Numbered from the stretch's first letter, positions 1-8,845 are shown. The stretch: DNA of 64,000 bases from Sphaerotilus sulfidivorans (GCF_013426975.1 NZ_JACCPY010000021.1:1-64000), one strand, 5' to 3'. Numbers and translations are program-made. The notes: a model not told the origin generated them from the letters alone.

Positions 1-72
1 CGCGTGGCCGTGCTCAACCGCTTCAGTCAGATCGGCCGGCCGCAGACCGTGCCGGTGGGTGCCGTGGCATGA
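1..72 (+). CDS. C-terminal end of an unrecognised protein (cut by window edge)
   Basis: Frame 1 is open from the first base and ends in TGA at 70-72, giving 23 residues that finish with RPQTVPVGAVA. In type I-F loci the last cas gene usually lies just upstream of the leader, so this could be the end of a cas gene. The residues do not match the C-termini of Csy3 or Csy4 that I know, so no function is assigned. It could also be chance open frame in GC-rich DNA. Confidence 0.35.
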   Translation, partial: RVAVLNRFSQIGRPQTVPVGAVA

Positions 73-129
73 GTCCGTCCGGGGTTGGGGTCAGGGCGTC
101 TGCTCGTGGATTTGTGCAACAGAGCCGTC
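73..129 (+). promoter_or_regulatory. Putative short CRISPR leader
   Basis: These 57 bases separate the stop codon at 72 from the first repeat. The array is transcribed on the plus strand, because the repeat ends in the CTCAGAAA handle and the decayed repeats are on the right, so the leader must be on this side. The stretch is GC-rich, and I see no clean IHF site or -10 box. The functional leader may therefore extend upstream, out of the window. Confidence 0.45.
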
Positions 130-3100
130 GTGAACTGCCGGGTAGGCAGCTCAGAAACCGACGATGATGCGGACGCGGCGGCGAATCATGTGAACTGCCG
201 GGTAGGCAGCTCAGAAAAGGGATAGCGGCAGCGAGTGCCCCGACGATGAGTGAACTGCCGGGTAGGCAGCTCAGAAAAGAGTGCGCCGATCACGCGCAGC
301 GCGTCGCACGTGAACTGCCGGGTAGGCAGCTCAGAAAACGCACGGAAGCCCCCCTTCGGGGTGTGTCTGGTGAACTGCCGGGTAGGCAGCTCAGAAATGC
401 GCCAGCGCAGTGAGTTGCGGCAGCAGTGTGTGAACTGCCGGGTAGGCAGCTCAGAAATGACCGCGGCTCGGACCATGCTCACCGGGCGAGTGAACTGCCG
501 GGTAGGCAGCTCAGAAACCATGCGCTCGACGATGGTCAGATCGCCGTCGGTGAACTGCCGGGTAGGCAGCTCAGAAACGAGACGCTGGGCACGCTGTCCC
601 GGCCCTGGGGTGAACTGCCGGGTAGGCAGCCCAGAAAACCGCCAGGCCCGCAGTCCAGACCATCACGACGTGAACTGCCGGGTAGGCAGCTCAGAAATCG
701 TCGAGCGGCACCTGGGCGTCATCAGTGGCGGTGAACTGCCGGGTAGGCAGCTCAGAAATATGAGCTACAGACGGGCGAGGTGGTGACGCAGTGAACTGCC
801 GGGTAGGCAGCTCAGAAAGTGCGCGCAGCCGGCCCGCAGACCCCAGAGATGTGAACTGCCGGGTAGGCAGCTCAGAAAATCGAGCACGGCGCCGAGGGCC
901 TCGGGCACTGGTGAACTGCCGGGTAGGCAGCTCAGAAAGGGAACATCTTGCGGATCGCGTCGAGCTGATCGTGAACTGCCGGGTAGGCAGCTCAGAAATT
1001 GTATTCCCAGGCTTTGACCGCTGCGTCCGCGTGAACTGCCGGGTAGGCAGCTCAGAAATCTTGGTGGAGGTTTGCGGTACTGAAGGCACTGTGAACTGCC
1101 GGGTAGGCAGCTCAGAAAAGATCGTGCGGCTGATGGCCGAGAAGCGGTATGTGAACTGCCGGGTAGGCAGCTCAGAAAAGCTCGATCAGCGCGGCGATCT
1201 CGCGCGCACCGTGAACTGCCGGGTAGGCAGCTCAGAAATCCCATTCGCCGTTCCGCTGCTTGCAGCAGATGTGAACTGCCGGGTAGGCAGCTCAGAAATG
1301 CTGCTGGACCGCGATGTGCTGTCCATGTGCGTGAACTGCCGGGTAGGCAGCTCAGAAAGCAGGTCTGGCCGCACATCGCCGGGATCGCTGGTGAACTGCC
1401 GGGTAGGCAGCTCAGAAAAGGGGGACCATTCCGTTTTCTTCGATATTGTGGTGAACTGCCGGGTAGGCAGCTCAGAAACGGTGCATCGCAGTGCAGGTGG
1501 CTGGGCTGCTGTGAACTGCCGGGTAGGCAGCTCAGAAATGCACCTCCTCGGCGACGGCCAGACCCTTGAGGTGAACTGCCGGGTAGGCAGCTCAGAAATC
1601 GCGTCCTGGATCGTGAGCTGATCGCCGATCGTGAACTGCCGGGTAGGCAGCTCAGAAAACAACCACCCCCAATCCGGTGGAGTCACGTCAGTGAACTGCC
1701 GGGTAGGCAGCTCAGAAAGCCCGAAGGGCTGCGGCCCGTAGGGCTGCCGGGTGAACTGCCGGGTAGGCAGCTCAGAAATGGTCTGTCGAGAGTCCGGCGC
1801 GGCGGGCGGCGTGAACTGCCGGGTAGGCAGCTCAGAAAAAGCGCGCCTAGGGTCTGCAGCCCGAACCGCCGTGAACTGCCGGGTAGGCAGCTCAGAAATT
1901 CCAGGACTCAAGGGGTGGGTCCTCACCCGTGTGAACTGCCGGGTAGGCAGCTCAGAAATGCTCCACCCATGCCCCAGGCGGCGGGTTGGCGTGAACTGCC
2001 GGGTAGGCAGCTCAGAAAACAGCCGCTCTGCTGGCGCAGTGTGCATGTCCGTGAACTGCCGGGTAGGCAGCTCAGAAAGCCTGCAAGCCGCAGCGAGGGG
2101 ACGCGGGCTCGTGAACTGCCGGGTCTTGACAGGTAGGCAGCTCAGAAAAGATCACCGAGGTACTGCAGCCCGAGGTCGCCGTGAACTGCCGGGTAGGCAG
2201 CTCAGAAAAGGACGGGGGCGGCAATGCGGGTTGACGAGGGGTGAACTGCCGGGTAGGCAGCTCAGAAAACCGACCCTGCGATGCGGTACGCCCCACCCCA
2301 GTGAACTGCCGGGTGGGCAGCTCAGAAAATGTCGATCGTCGTCTGGTGGTGCGCATTGCGGTGAACTGCCGGGTAGGCAGCTCAGAAAATGTCGTCGGTC
2401 GGCGCCGGAGTGCACGACACGTGAACTGCCGGGTAGGCAGCTCAGAAATGATCCGGGCGGCCGACATGCTCGATCTGCTGGTGAACTGCCGGGTAGGCAG
2501 CTCAGAAATGCTGCATGACGCCGATAACGCCACCTCGGTCGTGAACTGCCGGGTAGGCAGCTCAGAAAGCCGGGGCGCACAGTTATTCAAACGAGTCCAA
2601 GTGAACTGCCGGGTAGGCAGCTCAGAAAGCTTGTGTGCACATGGCCCGGCCCTCATTGGTGTGAACTGCCGGGTAGGCAGCTCAGAAATCACCGGGGACG
2701 ACCTCAATCGCGTACTCGGAGTGAACTGCCGGGTAGGCAGCTCAGAAATCCTGCTGTTGATCGGCCTGGCCGGCGGGATCGTGAACTGCCGGGTAGGCAG
2801 CTCAGAAATCACAGCGATCCAATGCCAGCGCCGCAAACCTGTGAACTGCCGGGTAGGCAGCTCAGAAAAGCCCGGGCGCGGCCCTCCTGCAGCTGGAGGT
2901 GTGAACTGCCGGGTAGGCAGCTCAGAAAGATCAAGATGAAGCGCGCGACGCTATCTATGAGTGAACTGCCGGGTAGGCAGCTCAGAAAGCATTGTGCCCG
3001 GATCGGTCCTGATCGTCGAAGTGAACTGCCGGGTAGGCAGCTCAGAAAGACCGGCACCCGCACCGTGCGCCCCTCGTCGTGTGAACTGCCGGGTAGGCAG

Positions 3101-3900
3101 CTCAGAAAATCAGATCGCGATGTCCTGAGTGCGGATGCCGGTGAACTGCCGGGTAGGCAGCTCAGAAAAGACGGACCCAATCCGGTCGGCCGAGGTGGCT
3201 GTGAACTGCCGGGTAGGCAGCTCAGAAACGTGATCTTCGGGACCGTGTGGATCACTGGCCCGTGAACTGCCGGGTAGGCAGCTCAGAAAGCAGTGGCCGA
3301 GCGCGAGGCGGACGACGTGGCGTGAACTGCCGGGTAGGCAGCTCAGAAAGAGCCGGGGACGCCGGCCACATCGTCGCAGATGTGAACTGCCGGGTAGGCA
3401 GCTCAGAAAAGGCCGAGATCAGCGCGGATCTGCACCGCCTGGTGAACTGCCGGGTAGGCAGCTCAGAAATGGAGGTGACGCCAGCCCCGGGCGCGGCCCT
3501 TGTGAACTGCCGGGTAGGCAGCTCAGAAAATGGACGCCGCCAGCATCCCCAGCCGCAACGGGTGAACTGCCGGGTAGGCAGTTCAGAAACCCTCACCCGT
3601 GCATCATATTTGCCACGCGGGGTGAACTGCCGGGTAGGCAGCTCAGAAAAGGCAGACACCCACGGGAGACAGCACCATGACGTGAACTGCCGGGTAGGCA
3701 GCTCAGAAAAGCAGCTCGTGGCTCTGGCCGATGACCACATGGTGAACTGCCGGGTAGGCAGCTCAGAAATCGATGTCCGGAATGATCCGGTCCAGCAGCT
3801 TGTGAACTGCCTGTGAACTGCCGGGTAGGCAGCTCAGAAAGTGAGATTGGTGGGCGTGGATTGAAACTACGTGTGAACTGCTGGGTAAGCAGCTTGGAAA
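130..3900 (+). CRISPR. Type I-F-like CRISPR array, 63 repeats
   Basis: A 28-base repeat starts at 130 and recurs every 60 bases, with 32-base spacers. It starts GTGAACTGCC, has a CTGCC/GGCAG stem around a GGGTA loop, and ends in CTCAGAAA, matching the Cas6f-processed type I-F repeat and its 8-base 5' handle. I count 63 repeats and 62 spacers. Two spacers are 33 bases (698-730 and 3229-3261). Single-base repeat variants lie at 610, 2301 and 3562. The repeat at 2111 carries a 10-base insertion. At 3801-3822 an 11-base tandem duplication precedes repeat 62 (3813). The last repeat (3873-3900) has four substitutions. Perfect repeats on the left and decay on the right put the leader on the left. 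No cas gene follows on the right. Confidence 0.97.
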
Positions 3901-3932
3901 ATAAAGCGGGGTGGCAGGGATTGAAATTTGGA
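3841..3932 (+). repeat. Decayed trailer end of the array with two related spacers
   Basis: The last spacer (3841-3872) and the 32 bases after the last repeat (3901-3932) resemble each other: 17 of the first 30 positions agree. Both carry GGATTGAAA, at 3858-3866 and 3918-3926, exactly 60 bases apart. Independently acquired spacers should not look alike, so this is either an old duplication of a whole repeat-spacer unit or a remnant of another repeat family. The 3' end GTGGATTGAAAC is typical of type I-C and related repeats. Confidence 0.6.
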
Positions 3933-3938
3933 TGTCTG

Positions 3939-3968
3939 CGTGGGCTCTCGCCTGCGCGAGGGTGACGG
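3939..3968 (+). repeat. REP-like palindrome, copy 1
   Basis: Thirty bases match the element at 45901-45930 at 26 positions. The hairpin stem reads CTCTCGC then GCGAGGG around a short loop. Relative to the 45901 copy, the outermost pair changes from T-A to C-G (compensatory) and the next from C-G to T-G. It sits between the CRISPR trailer and the end of the minus-strand SDR gene, where a terminator or REP function would fit. Confidence 0.6.
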
Positions 3969-4005
3969 CGCTGTCAGCGTGACTGCGTCGCCACCTCACG
4001 TCACA

Positions 4006-4773
4006 TCACCTCACCAGCGGCCTGACCGTGCTGAACCCCCCATCCACCGCGATCACCTGGCCGGTCAGCCGCGAGGCCTGGTCGCTCAGCAGCCAGGCGG
4101 CGGTGGCGGCCACGGTGTCGGCGCCCTGCACGCCGCCGAGCGGGTACTGGCGCGCGGCGGCCTCGCGCATCGCCTCGACCTTGAGCATCGGGGCGGTCAT
4201 CGGCGTCTCGGTCATGCCGGGCGCGACCACGTTGATGCGCAGGCCGGCCGGCGCGTAGGTGGCCGCCGCGCTGCGCGCCAGGGCCTCGACGCCGCCCTTG
4301 GCCGCGGCGATCGCCTCATGGTTGGCCACGCCGATGCGCGCCACCACCGAACTGCACAGCACCGCCGCGCCGGGCTGGCCGGCCGCGCGCAGCGCCTCGA
4401 TCCAGGCGCCGAGCATGAAGACCGCGCTGTCGAGGTTGACGCGGCGCAGCTCGGACCACTGCTCGGCGCGGGTGCGGTGCAGCGGCGCGATCAGCGTGCT
4501 GCCGACGCAGTGCGCCAGCCGCTGCGGCGCCTGGCCGAAGGCCTCCTGGCAGGCGGCCACCGCGAGCTGTGCGCCCTCGGGCGTGGTGGTGTCGGCGGCG
4601 ATGCGCAGATCGGCCTCGACCGGCTGCAGGGCGCCGGCATCGCGCCCGACCGCGGCCACCCGCAGGCCGTCGGCCTTCAGGCGGCGGCACAGCTCACGGC
4701 CGATGCCACCGCGCGCGCCGGTCACCAGCACGACGGGGGGGAGGGAGGACGGGGTAGGCGACGGGGTCGGCAT
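4006..4773 (-). CDS. SDR-family protein lacking the catalytic Tyr
   Basis: This 255-residue protein has a Rossmann fold: TGARGGIG near the N-terminus is the TGxxxGxG nucleotide-binding motif, and VDGGFS near the C-terminus is typical of classical SDRs. The serine is present (LCSSVVARIG), but the YxxxK motif reads IAAAK, with Ile where the catalytic Tyr should be. It is therefore probably an atypical reductase or a non-catalytic binder. The start at 4773 is supported by CCAGGAGA just upstream. It is the last gene of the LitR-divergent cluster, and its first 80 bases overlap the photolyase-like gene. The substrate is unknown. Confidence 0.85.
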   Translation of the reverse strand: MPTPSPTPSSLPPVVLVTGARGGIGRELCRRLKADGLRVAAVGRDAGALQPVEADLRIAADTTTPEGAQLAVAACQEAFGQAPQRLAHCVGSTLIAPLHRTRAEQWSELRRVNLDSAVFMLGAWIEALRAAGQPGAAVLCSSVVARIGVANHEAIAAAKGGVEALARSAAATYAPAGLRINVVAPGMTETPMTAPMLKVEAMREAAARQYPLGGVQGADTVAATAAWLLSDQASRLTGQVIAVDGGFSTVRPLVR

Positions 4774-6007
4774 CAGGGTCTCCTGGAACGGGACAGACAA
4801 GGGAAAAGACGGGATCCGCCGGCGACAGTTCGCGCCCGACCCGGGTCCACCACTGGGAAAAGGAATCGCAGGGCCGCGCGATGTGCGGGAACAGCCGCGG
4901 CGCGGGGCGCAGATCGGTCGCCAGCGCCTCCAGCGCCGGGCGCAGATGCGGGTCGTCGCGGGCATGCACCCGGCGCGCGTCGCGCAGCAGCGCACGCCAC
5001 TGCGCCAGTGGCGCCAGTGCGCAGTGCGGCGCGAGCTGGCGCAGCCGGGGCATCACGAAGTTCCAGCGCGCGGCGCTCCAGGGCCGCGCCCGGTGGGTCT
5101 CGGCCACCAGCAGTCCGACCACCACCGTGCCGGCCGGCAGGTCGGCGGGCGGGTCGCCCAGCGCCCACGGGTGCGCCAGCCAGACCTCGCGGCCGCGCAC
5201 CTGCTCGTGCAGTTCGGCGCCGATGCGGGTGGGGATGCCGTCCGACGGCTCGGCCTGCAGTGCCGGCTCGGGAAGACCCTCGGCATCCGGCCGGGGCCGG
5301 GTGCGCACCGGTGTCGGGCTGCGTGCGATGCGCTCCAGGCTGTCGTAGTCGGTGTCGAGCACGCTGCCCGGGCTGTGCCACTCGGGCGGCGCATGGCGGG
5401 CGATGTTCTCGGCGTTGAAGAGATAGGGCTTGCGGCTGCCGGTGGCGGCCACCCATTGCCAGCTCAGGTGGTTGCTGGCCAGATCGCCGTCAAGCAGGCG
5501 CGGCCACAGCCAGTCGGCGCCGGCGCGCCAGTGCACCTTGCGCAGATGCACCAGATAGCTGGCCAGCCACAGCCGCGCATGGTTGTGCAGATGGCCGCTG
5601 GCGTGCAGCTCGCGCACCGCGCGGTCGATCACCGGCACGCCGGTGCGCGCCTGGCGCACATCGTCGGGCACCGCGTCGGCATAGGCGGCGCCCGGCAGCA
5701 CGCCCTCATGCAGCGAGCGCAGGATCGCGTCGCCGCGGTGGTGCCAGACATGGCGGAAATACTCGCGCCAGCCCAGCTCCATCACCAGCCGGTGCTGCAG
5801 GCCGATCGGCGTGCGGCGCCCGGCCGCCGCGTGGGCGGCGATGGCGCCGGCCAGCACCTCGGCGGGCGTGACGATGCCGTGCGTGATCCACGGCGACAGG
5901 CCGGTCACCGCGCCGTCCAGCGCATTGCGGGTGCGGGCATAGGCTTCGGCATCGATCGCGGCGATGCGGCGCAGGGCCTCAGGCCGGCTGGGGTCGGGGC
6001 TGGTCAT
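4694..6007 (-). CDS. Photolyase/cryptochrome-like FAD-binding protein
   Basis: This 437-residue protein opens directly with the helical FAD-binding domain of photolyases. The segments HLHNHARLW and NHLSWQWVAATGSRKPY, within about residues 140-210, are the family signature. The usual N-terminal alpha/beta antenna domain is missing at the front. About 170 extra residues follow the FAD domain (HPWALGDPP, TVVVGLLVAE) and might be a displaced or remodelled alpha/beta domain; that is inference. Its ATG overlaps the stop of the upstream FAD gene (ATGA at 6004-6007), so translation is probably coupled. Likely role: light-dependent pyrimidine-dimer repair or blue-light sensing in the LitR regulon. Confidence 0.85.
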   Translation of the reverse strand: MTSPDPSRPEALRRIAAIDAEAYARTRNALDGAVTGLSPWITHGIVTPAEVLAGAIAAHAAAGRRTPIGLQHRLVMELGWREYFRHVWHHRGDAILRSLHEGVLPGAAYADAVPDDVRQARTGVPVIDRAVRELHASGHLHNHARLWLASYLVHLRKVHWRAGADWLWPRLLDGDLASNHLSWQWVAATGSRKPYLFNAENIARHAPPEWHSPGSVLDTDYDSLERIARSPTPVRTRPRPDAEGLPEPALQAEPSDGIPTRIGAELHEQVRGREVWLAHPWALGDPPADLPAGTVVVGLLVAETHRARPWSAARWNFVMPRLRQLAPHCALAPLAQWRALLRDARRVHARDDPHLRPALEALATDLRPAPRLFPHIARPCDSFSQWWTRVGRELSPADPVFSLVCPVPGDPDADPVAYPVLPPPRRAGDRRARWHRP

Positions 6008-7113
6008 GCCGGCTGTTCCTGGCGATGAAGGTCGGCCGGGGCGGGCCGCTCGCGCAGCAGCGGACGCGGCGGTTCGCGGCCGATGCGCTCGGCCAGATCC
6101 AGGCCCGACAGCGCCGCCAGCTCGACCGTGCCGCCGCCCAGGAAATCGCCGCAGACGCCCAGGCCCAGCTCGGCATCCCACCAGCAGCTCGGGCCGGCGC
6201 GCAGCAGCGGGCGAGGGCGGCTGTACAGCCAGCGATGCGCCATCGCGACATGCACCGGCAGGTCGCCGCCGGGATTGACCTCGGCGCGCAGCGCGTCGAG
6301 CAGCCGCGCCACGATCTGCTCGGGCCGCTCGTCGCGGTGCGCCTGCGACCATTCCGGGCGGGCCTGCACCACCCAGCAGGCCCGCCCCGGGCGGAGTCGC
6401 CGTCCCGGCTTGTGGTCGTCGCGCAGCAGCAGCGCGATCGGGCCATGCGCCGGGCGCAGCAGCGAGGCCGGCCAGGCGGGCGGCTCGTCCGTCTCGGCCA
6501 TCAGCGTCCAGCAGGGTTCCATCTCGACCTGCCGGGCGTCTTCGGCCCAGTCGGGCCGATGGGCCTGCAGCAGCACCGCGGCCTGCTGCGGCGGCATCGC
6601 CAGCACCACCGCATCATGGCTGCGCGGCAGCAGCGGCTGTTCGCCCAGCTGCAGGCGCCAGCGCCGCGGCGCGCTCTCCGGTGCGGTCGTGTGCTGCGGC
6701 TGCGCATGCAGCGCGCTCACCGCTTGGCCGAGCTGCAGCGGCAGCGTGCCGACCAGCTGGCGCACCATCTCGTTCATGCCCGGCACCGCTACCCAGCGCA
6801 CCGGGTCCGCACCGTCCGGGCGCTGCGCCCGCCACGGCGCCAGCCAGCCGGCCTGGGCGCCCCGCCGGATCCAGGGCTGCAGGGCCAGCGAGTGGCTCTC
6901 GAAGCCAGTGGCGCCATGGTCGAAGTGCAGCGCCTGCGCGCCTTCGCCATGGCGCCGGGTGGCCATGCGCCCGCCGGGGCCGCGCGCCTTGTCGAACAGC
7001 TCGACCTGCGCGCCGGCCTGCGCCAGGGCCTGCGCGCACAGCGCGCCGGACACGCCCGCGCCGATGACCGCAATCCGCGGCGTCCCGATGGAGGTGAGAC
7101 AAGAAGAGGACAT
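6004..7113 (-). CDS. FAD/NAD(P)-binding amine-oxidase-like (renalase-like) protein
   Basis: This 369-residue protein starts with a dinucleotide-binding motif (IAVIGAGVSGALCA), then ELFDKARGPGGRMATRR, the glycine- and arginine-rich motif of flavin amine oxidases and renalase-like proteins. The start at 7113 has GGAG 11 bases upstream; an in-frame ATG at 7176 has less support and would use up the divergent promoter. Proteins of this kind commonly accompany photolyase and LitR in Burkholderiales and Pseudomonas. The reaction is unknown. It is the first gene of the minus-strand light-response operon. Confidence 0.82.
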   Translation of the reverse strand: MSSSCLTSIGTPRIAVIGAGVSGALCAQALAQAGAQVELFDKARGPGGRMATRRHGEGAQALHFDHGATGFESHSLALQPWIRRGAQAGWLAPWRAQRPDGADPVRWVAVPGMNEMVRQLVGTLPLQLGQAVSALHAQPQHTTAPESAPRRWRLQLGEQPLLPRSHDAVVLAMPPQQAAVLLQAHRPDWAEDARQVEMEPCWTLMAETDEPPAWPASLLRPAHGPIALLLRDDHKPGRRLRPGRACWVVQARPEWSQAHRDERPEQIVARLLDALRAEVNPGGDLPVHVAMAHRWLYSRPRPLLRAGPSCWWDAELGLGVCGDFLGGGTVELAALSGLDLAERIGREPPRPLLRERPAPADLHRQEQPA

Positions 7114-7275
7114 CGAAGGGCTCCGGAGGTTTCGTGACCGATCTGCACTGCATGATCGGCCGATGGGGCGTATCATGAACCCGCTTTGAAGCGATGCAAA
7201 ATCGGTTCATCTGAATTCCTGGGTTTGTCTGTCCAAGTCATGCGGGTCAAGTCGAGGACGAATCGGAGACAAGCG
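7114..7275. promoter_or_regulatory. Divergent promoter region of the LitR cluster
   Basis: These 162 bases separate the FAD gene (left) from the MerR regulator (right). A perfect 7-bp inverted repeat ATGAACC/GGTTCAT lies at 7175-7181 and 7204-7210, and a 10-bp palindrome ATCGGCCGAT at 7155-7164. MerR-family regulators bind inverted repeats between divergent promoters, so these are operator candidates. No clean -35/-10 pair is obvious. A MerR regulator in this position usually represses both directions in the dark. Confidence 0.5.
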
Positions 7276-8364
7276 ATGGAAGCGATCCAGACCAGAAAGG
7301 TGATCAACATGAACACAGCCCTCTTTCACGGCGAACCGGTGTCCCGGGGCGATGACGCGGTGCCGCGCTTCCGCACTGCGGCGGTGGCCCGCATGACCGG
7401 CATCGCGGTGGCGACCCTGCGGGTGTGGGAGCGGCGCTACCGCATCGTCGCGCCGCCGCAGTCGGTGTCGGGCCACCGGCTGTATTCCTCGGCCGATGTG
7501 CGCCGGCTGGGCATGATCCGGTCGCTGGTCGAGCAGGGCCATGCGATCGGCACGCTGGCGCCGCTGGCCGAGCCGGCGCTGCAGGAGCTGCTGGTGAACG
7601 GACAGACGGCGCCGGCCGCGACCGAGCCGGCCGCCTCGCGCCTGTCGGCCCGGCCGCGCGGCGAGCCGGCGCCGCGTGCGCGGGCGCTGGTGGTGTGCGG
7701 CGGCGGGCGCACCCTGCCGGCGGTGCTGGCCGCGCAGCTCGGCGCGCTGCCGGGCGAGCACCGGCTGCTGGACTGGGCGGCGCAGTCGGCGCTGCCGCTG
7801 TCCCGGGGCGATCATGACCTGCTGGCCCTGGAGATCGACACGCTGCATCCGGACGGGGTCGAGCGCCTGCTGGCCCTGCAGCGCGAGCAGGTCGCGCGCG
7901 AGGTGGTGGTGGTCTACGGCTTCGGCTCGGACCGTCTGGTGCAGCGCCTGCGCGAGGCGGGCGTGTCGGTCTGGCGCGGCCCGCTCGGGCGCGCCGAGAT
8001 GGCCCGGCTGCTGCGCGCCACGCTGCTCGAGCTGGCCGGCGCCGAGACCCGCTGGCCTCAGGAGCCGGCCGACCCGCCGGTGGCCGCGCAGCCGGCGCTG
8101 TCGCCCGAGGCGCTGGCGCGTGCCGCCCGCCTGACCAGCCGGGTGCTGTGCGAATGTCCGCGCCATCTGGCCGAGCTGATCCAGCTGCTGGGCGACTTCG
8201 AGGACTACAGCGCCCGCTGCGCGGTCGACACCCCGGCCGACCGGCGCCTGCATGACGAGCTGGGCCGCACCGCGGCGCTGGCACGCCAGCGCTTCGAGCA
8301 GGCGCTGCGCCGCATCGCCGCCGAGGAGGGCTGGCAGCTCGATGCCGATCGGGTGCTGGAATGA
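7276..8364 (+). CDS. LitR/CarH-type MerR-family regulator
   Basis: This 362-residue protein has an N-terminal MerR winged helix at about residues 33-100 (RTAAVARMTGIAVATLRVWERRY, then SGHRLYS and a helix DVRRLGMIRSL). The remainder resembles the B12-binding fold of LitR/CarH, but I do not see the E/DxHxxG cobalamin motif, so cofactor binding is doubtful. The ATG at 7276 is chosen for the GGAG 9 bases upstream; the longer start at 7186 would sit inside the divergent operator. Position next to photolyase and FAD genes argues for a light-responsive repressor. Some LitR classes lack cobalamin and rely on a partner photoreceptor. Confidence 0.85.
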   Translation: MEAIQTRKVINMNTALFHGEPVSRGDDAVPRFRTAAVARMTGIAVATLRVWERRYRIVAPPQSVSGHRLYSSADVRRLGMIRSLVEQGHAIGTLAPLAEPALQELLVNGQTAPAATEPAASRLSARPRGEPAPRARALVVCGGGRTLPAVLAAQLGALPGEHRLLDWAAQSALPLSRGDHDLLALEIDTLHPDGVERLLALQREQVAREVVVVYGFGSDRLVQRLREAGVSVWRGPLGRAEMARLLRATLLELAGAETRWPQEPADPPVAAQPALSPEALARAARLTSRVLCECPRHLAELIQLLGDFEDYSARCAVDTPADRRLHDELGRTAALARQRFEQALRRIAAEEGWQLDADRVLE

Positions 8365-8503
8365 GAGCGGCCGGCGTGCGCTGCCAAGGGCTTGCTGATG
8401 AAGGCGCGATGAAGCGCCGGGTCGGCACGGGTTCGCCCGGGGACCGCTGCGGTGCTCACCCGCTACGCTGTGCGCACCTTCCACTTCCGTGATGGACATC
8501 GCG

Positions 8504-8845
8504 ATGACAGCAGGTCGCTTCGAGCTTCACCCGTCCGGCACCGGCAGCTTCCGCTTCGTGCTGAAGGCCGGCAATCACCAGGTCATCCTGAGCAGCCAGA
8601 GCTACGCCAGCCATGCGGCGGCGCTCGGCGGCATCGAGTCGGTGCGCACCAATGCGGCCTTGCCCGAGCGCTTCGACCGGCGCGAGTCCAAGGCCGGCGA
8701 GCCGTATTTCGTGCTGAAGGCCGGCAACGGCCAGATCATCGGCCAGAGCGAGATGTACTCGTCGGCGGCCGGCATGGAGAACGGCATCCTGTCGGTTGCG
8801 CGCAACGCACCCGAGGCCGAGCTGAAGGATCTGAGCGCGAGCTGA
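8504..8845 (+). CDS. YegP-like DUF1508 (UPF0339) protein
   Basis: This small protein of 113 residues consists of two tandem DUF1508 units: FRFVLKAGNHQVILSSQSY with NGIESV-like GGIESVRTNA, and PYFVLKAGNGQIIGQSEMY with MENGILSVARNA. The length matches E. coli YegP. ATG 8504 gives the family-like start MTAGRFEL; GTG 8489 and ATG 8492 are in-frame alternatives, and none has a strong ribosome binding site. The family is found in many bacteria, and its biochemical role is not established. Confidence 0.85.
   Translation: MTAGRFELHPSGTGSFRFVLKAGNHQVILSSQSYASHAAALGGIESVRTNAALPERFDRRESKAGEPYFVLKAGNGQIIGQSEMYSSAAGMENGILSVARNAPEAELKDLSAS

Noticed and set aside
73-129. IHF site in the CRISPR leader
   Set aside because: No good match to the IHF consensus is seen in the 57 bases available.
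338-369. Hairpin CCCC-TTC-GGGG in spacer 4 as a terminator of the array
   Set aside because: It lacks a T run, and spacers derive from foreign DNA. It more likely reflects the source sequence.
2126-2154. TTGACA inside the inserted CRISPR repeat as an internal promoter
   Set aside because: No acceptable -10 sequence lies 16-18 bases downstream, so the match is probably chance.
186-3816. Long open frames of 70-290 codons on both strands across the CRISPR array
   Set aside because: The 60-base period is a multiple of three, so the repeats stay in frame and make artificial repetitive peptides. They have no independent coding evidence.
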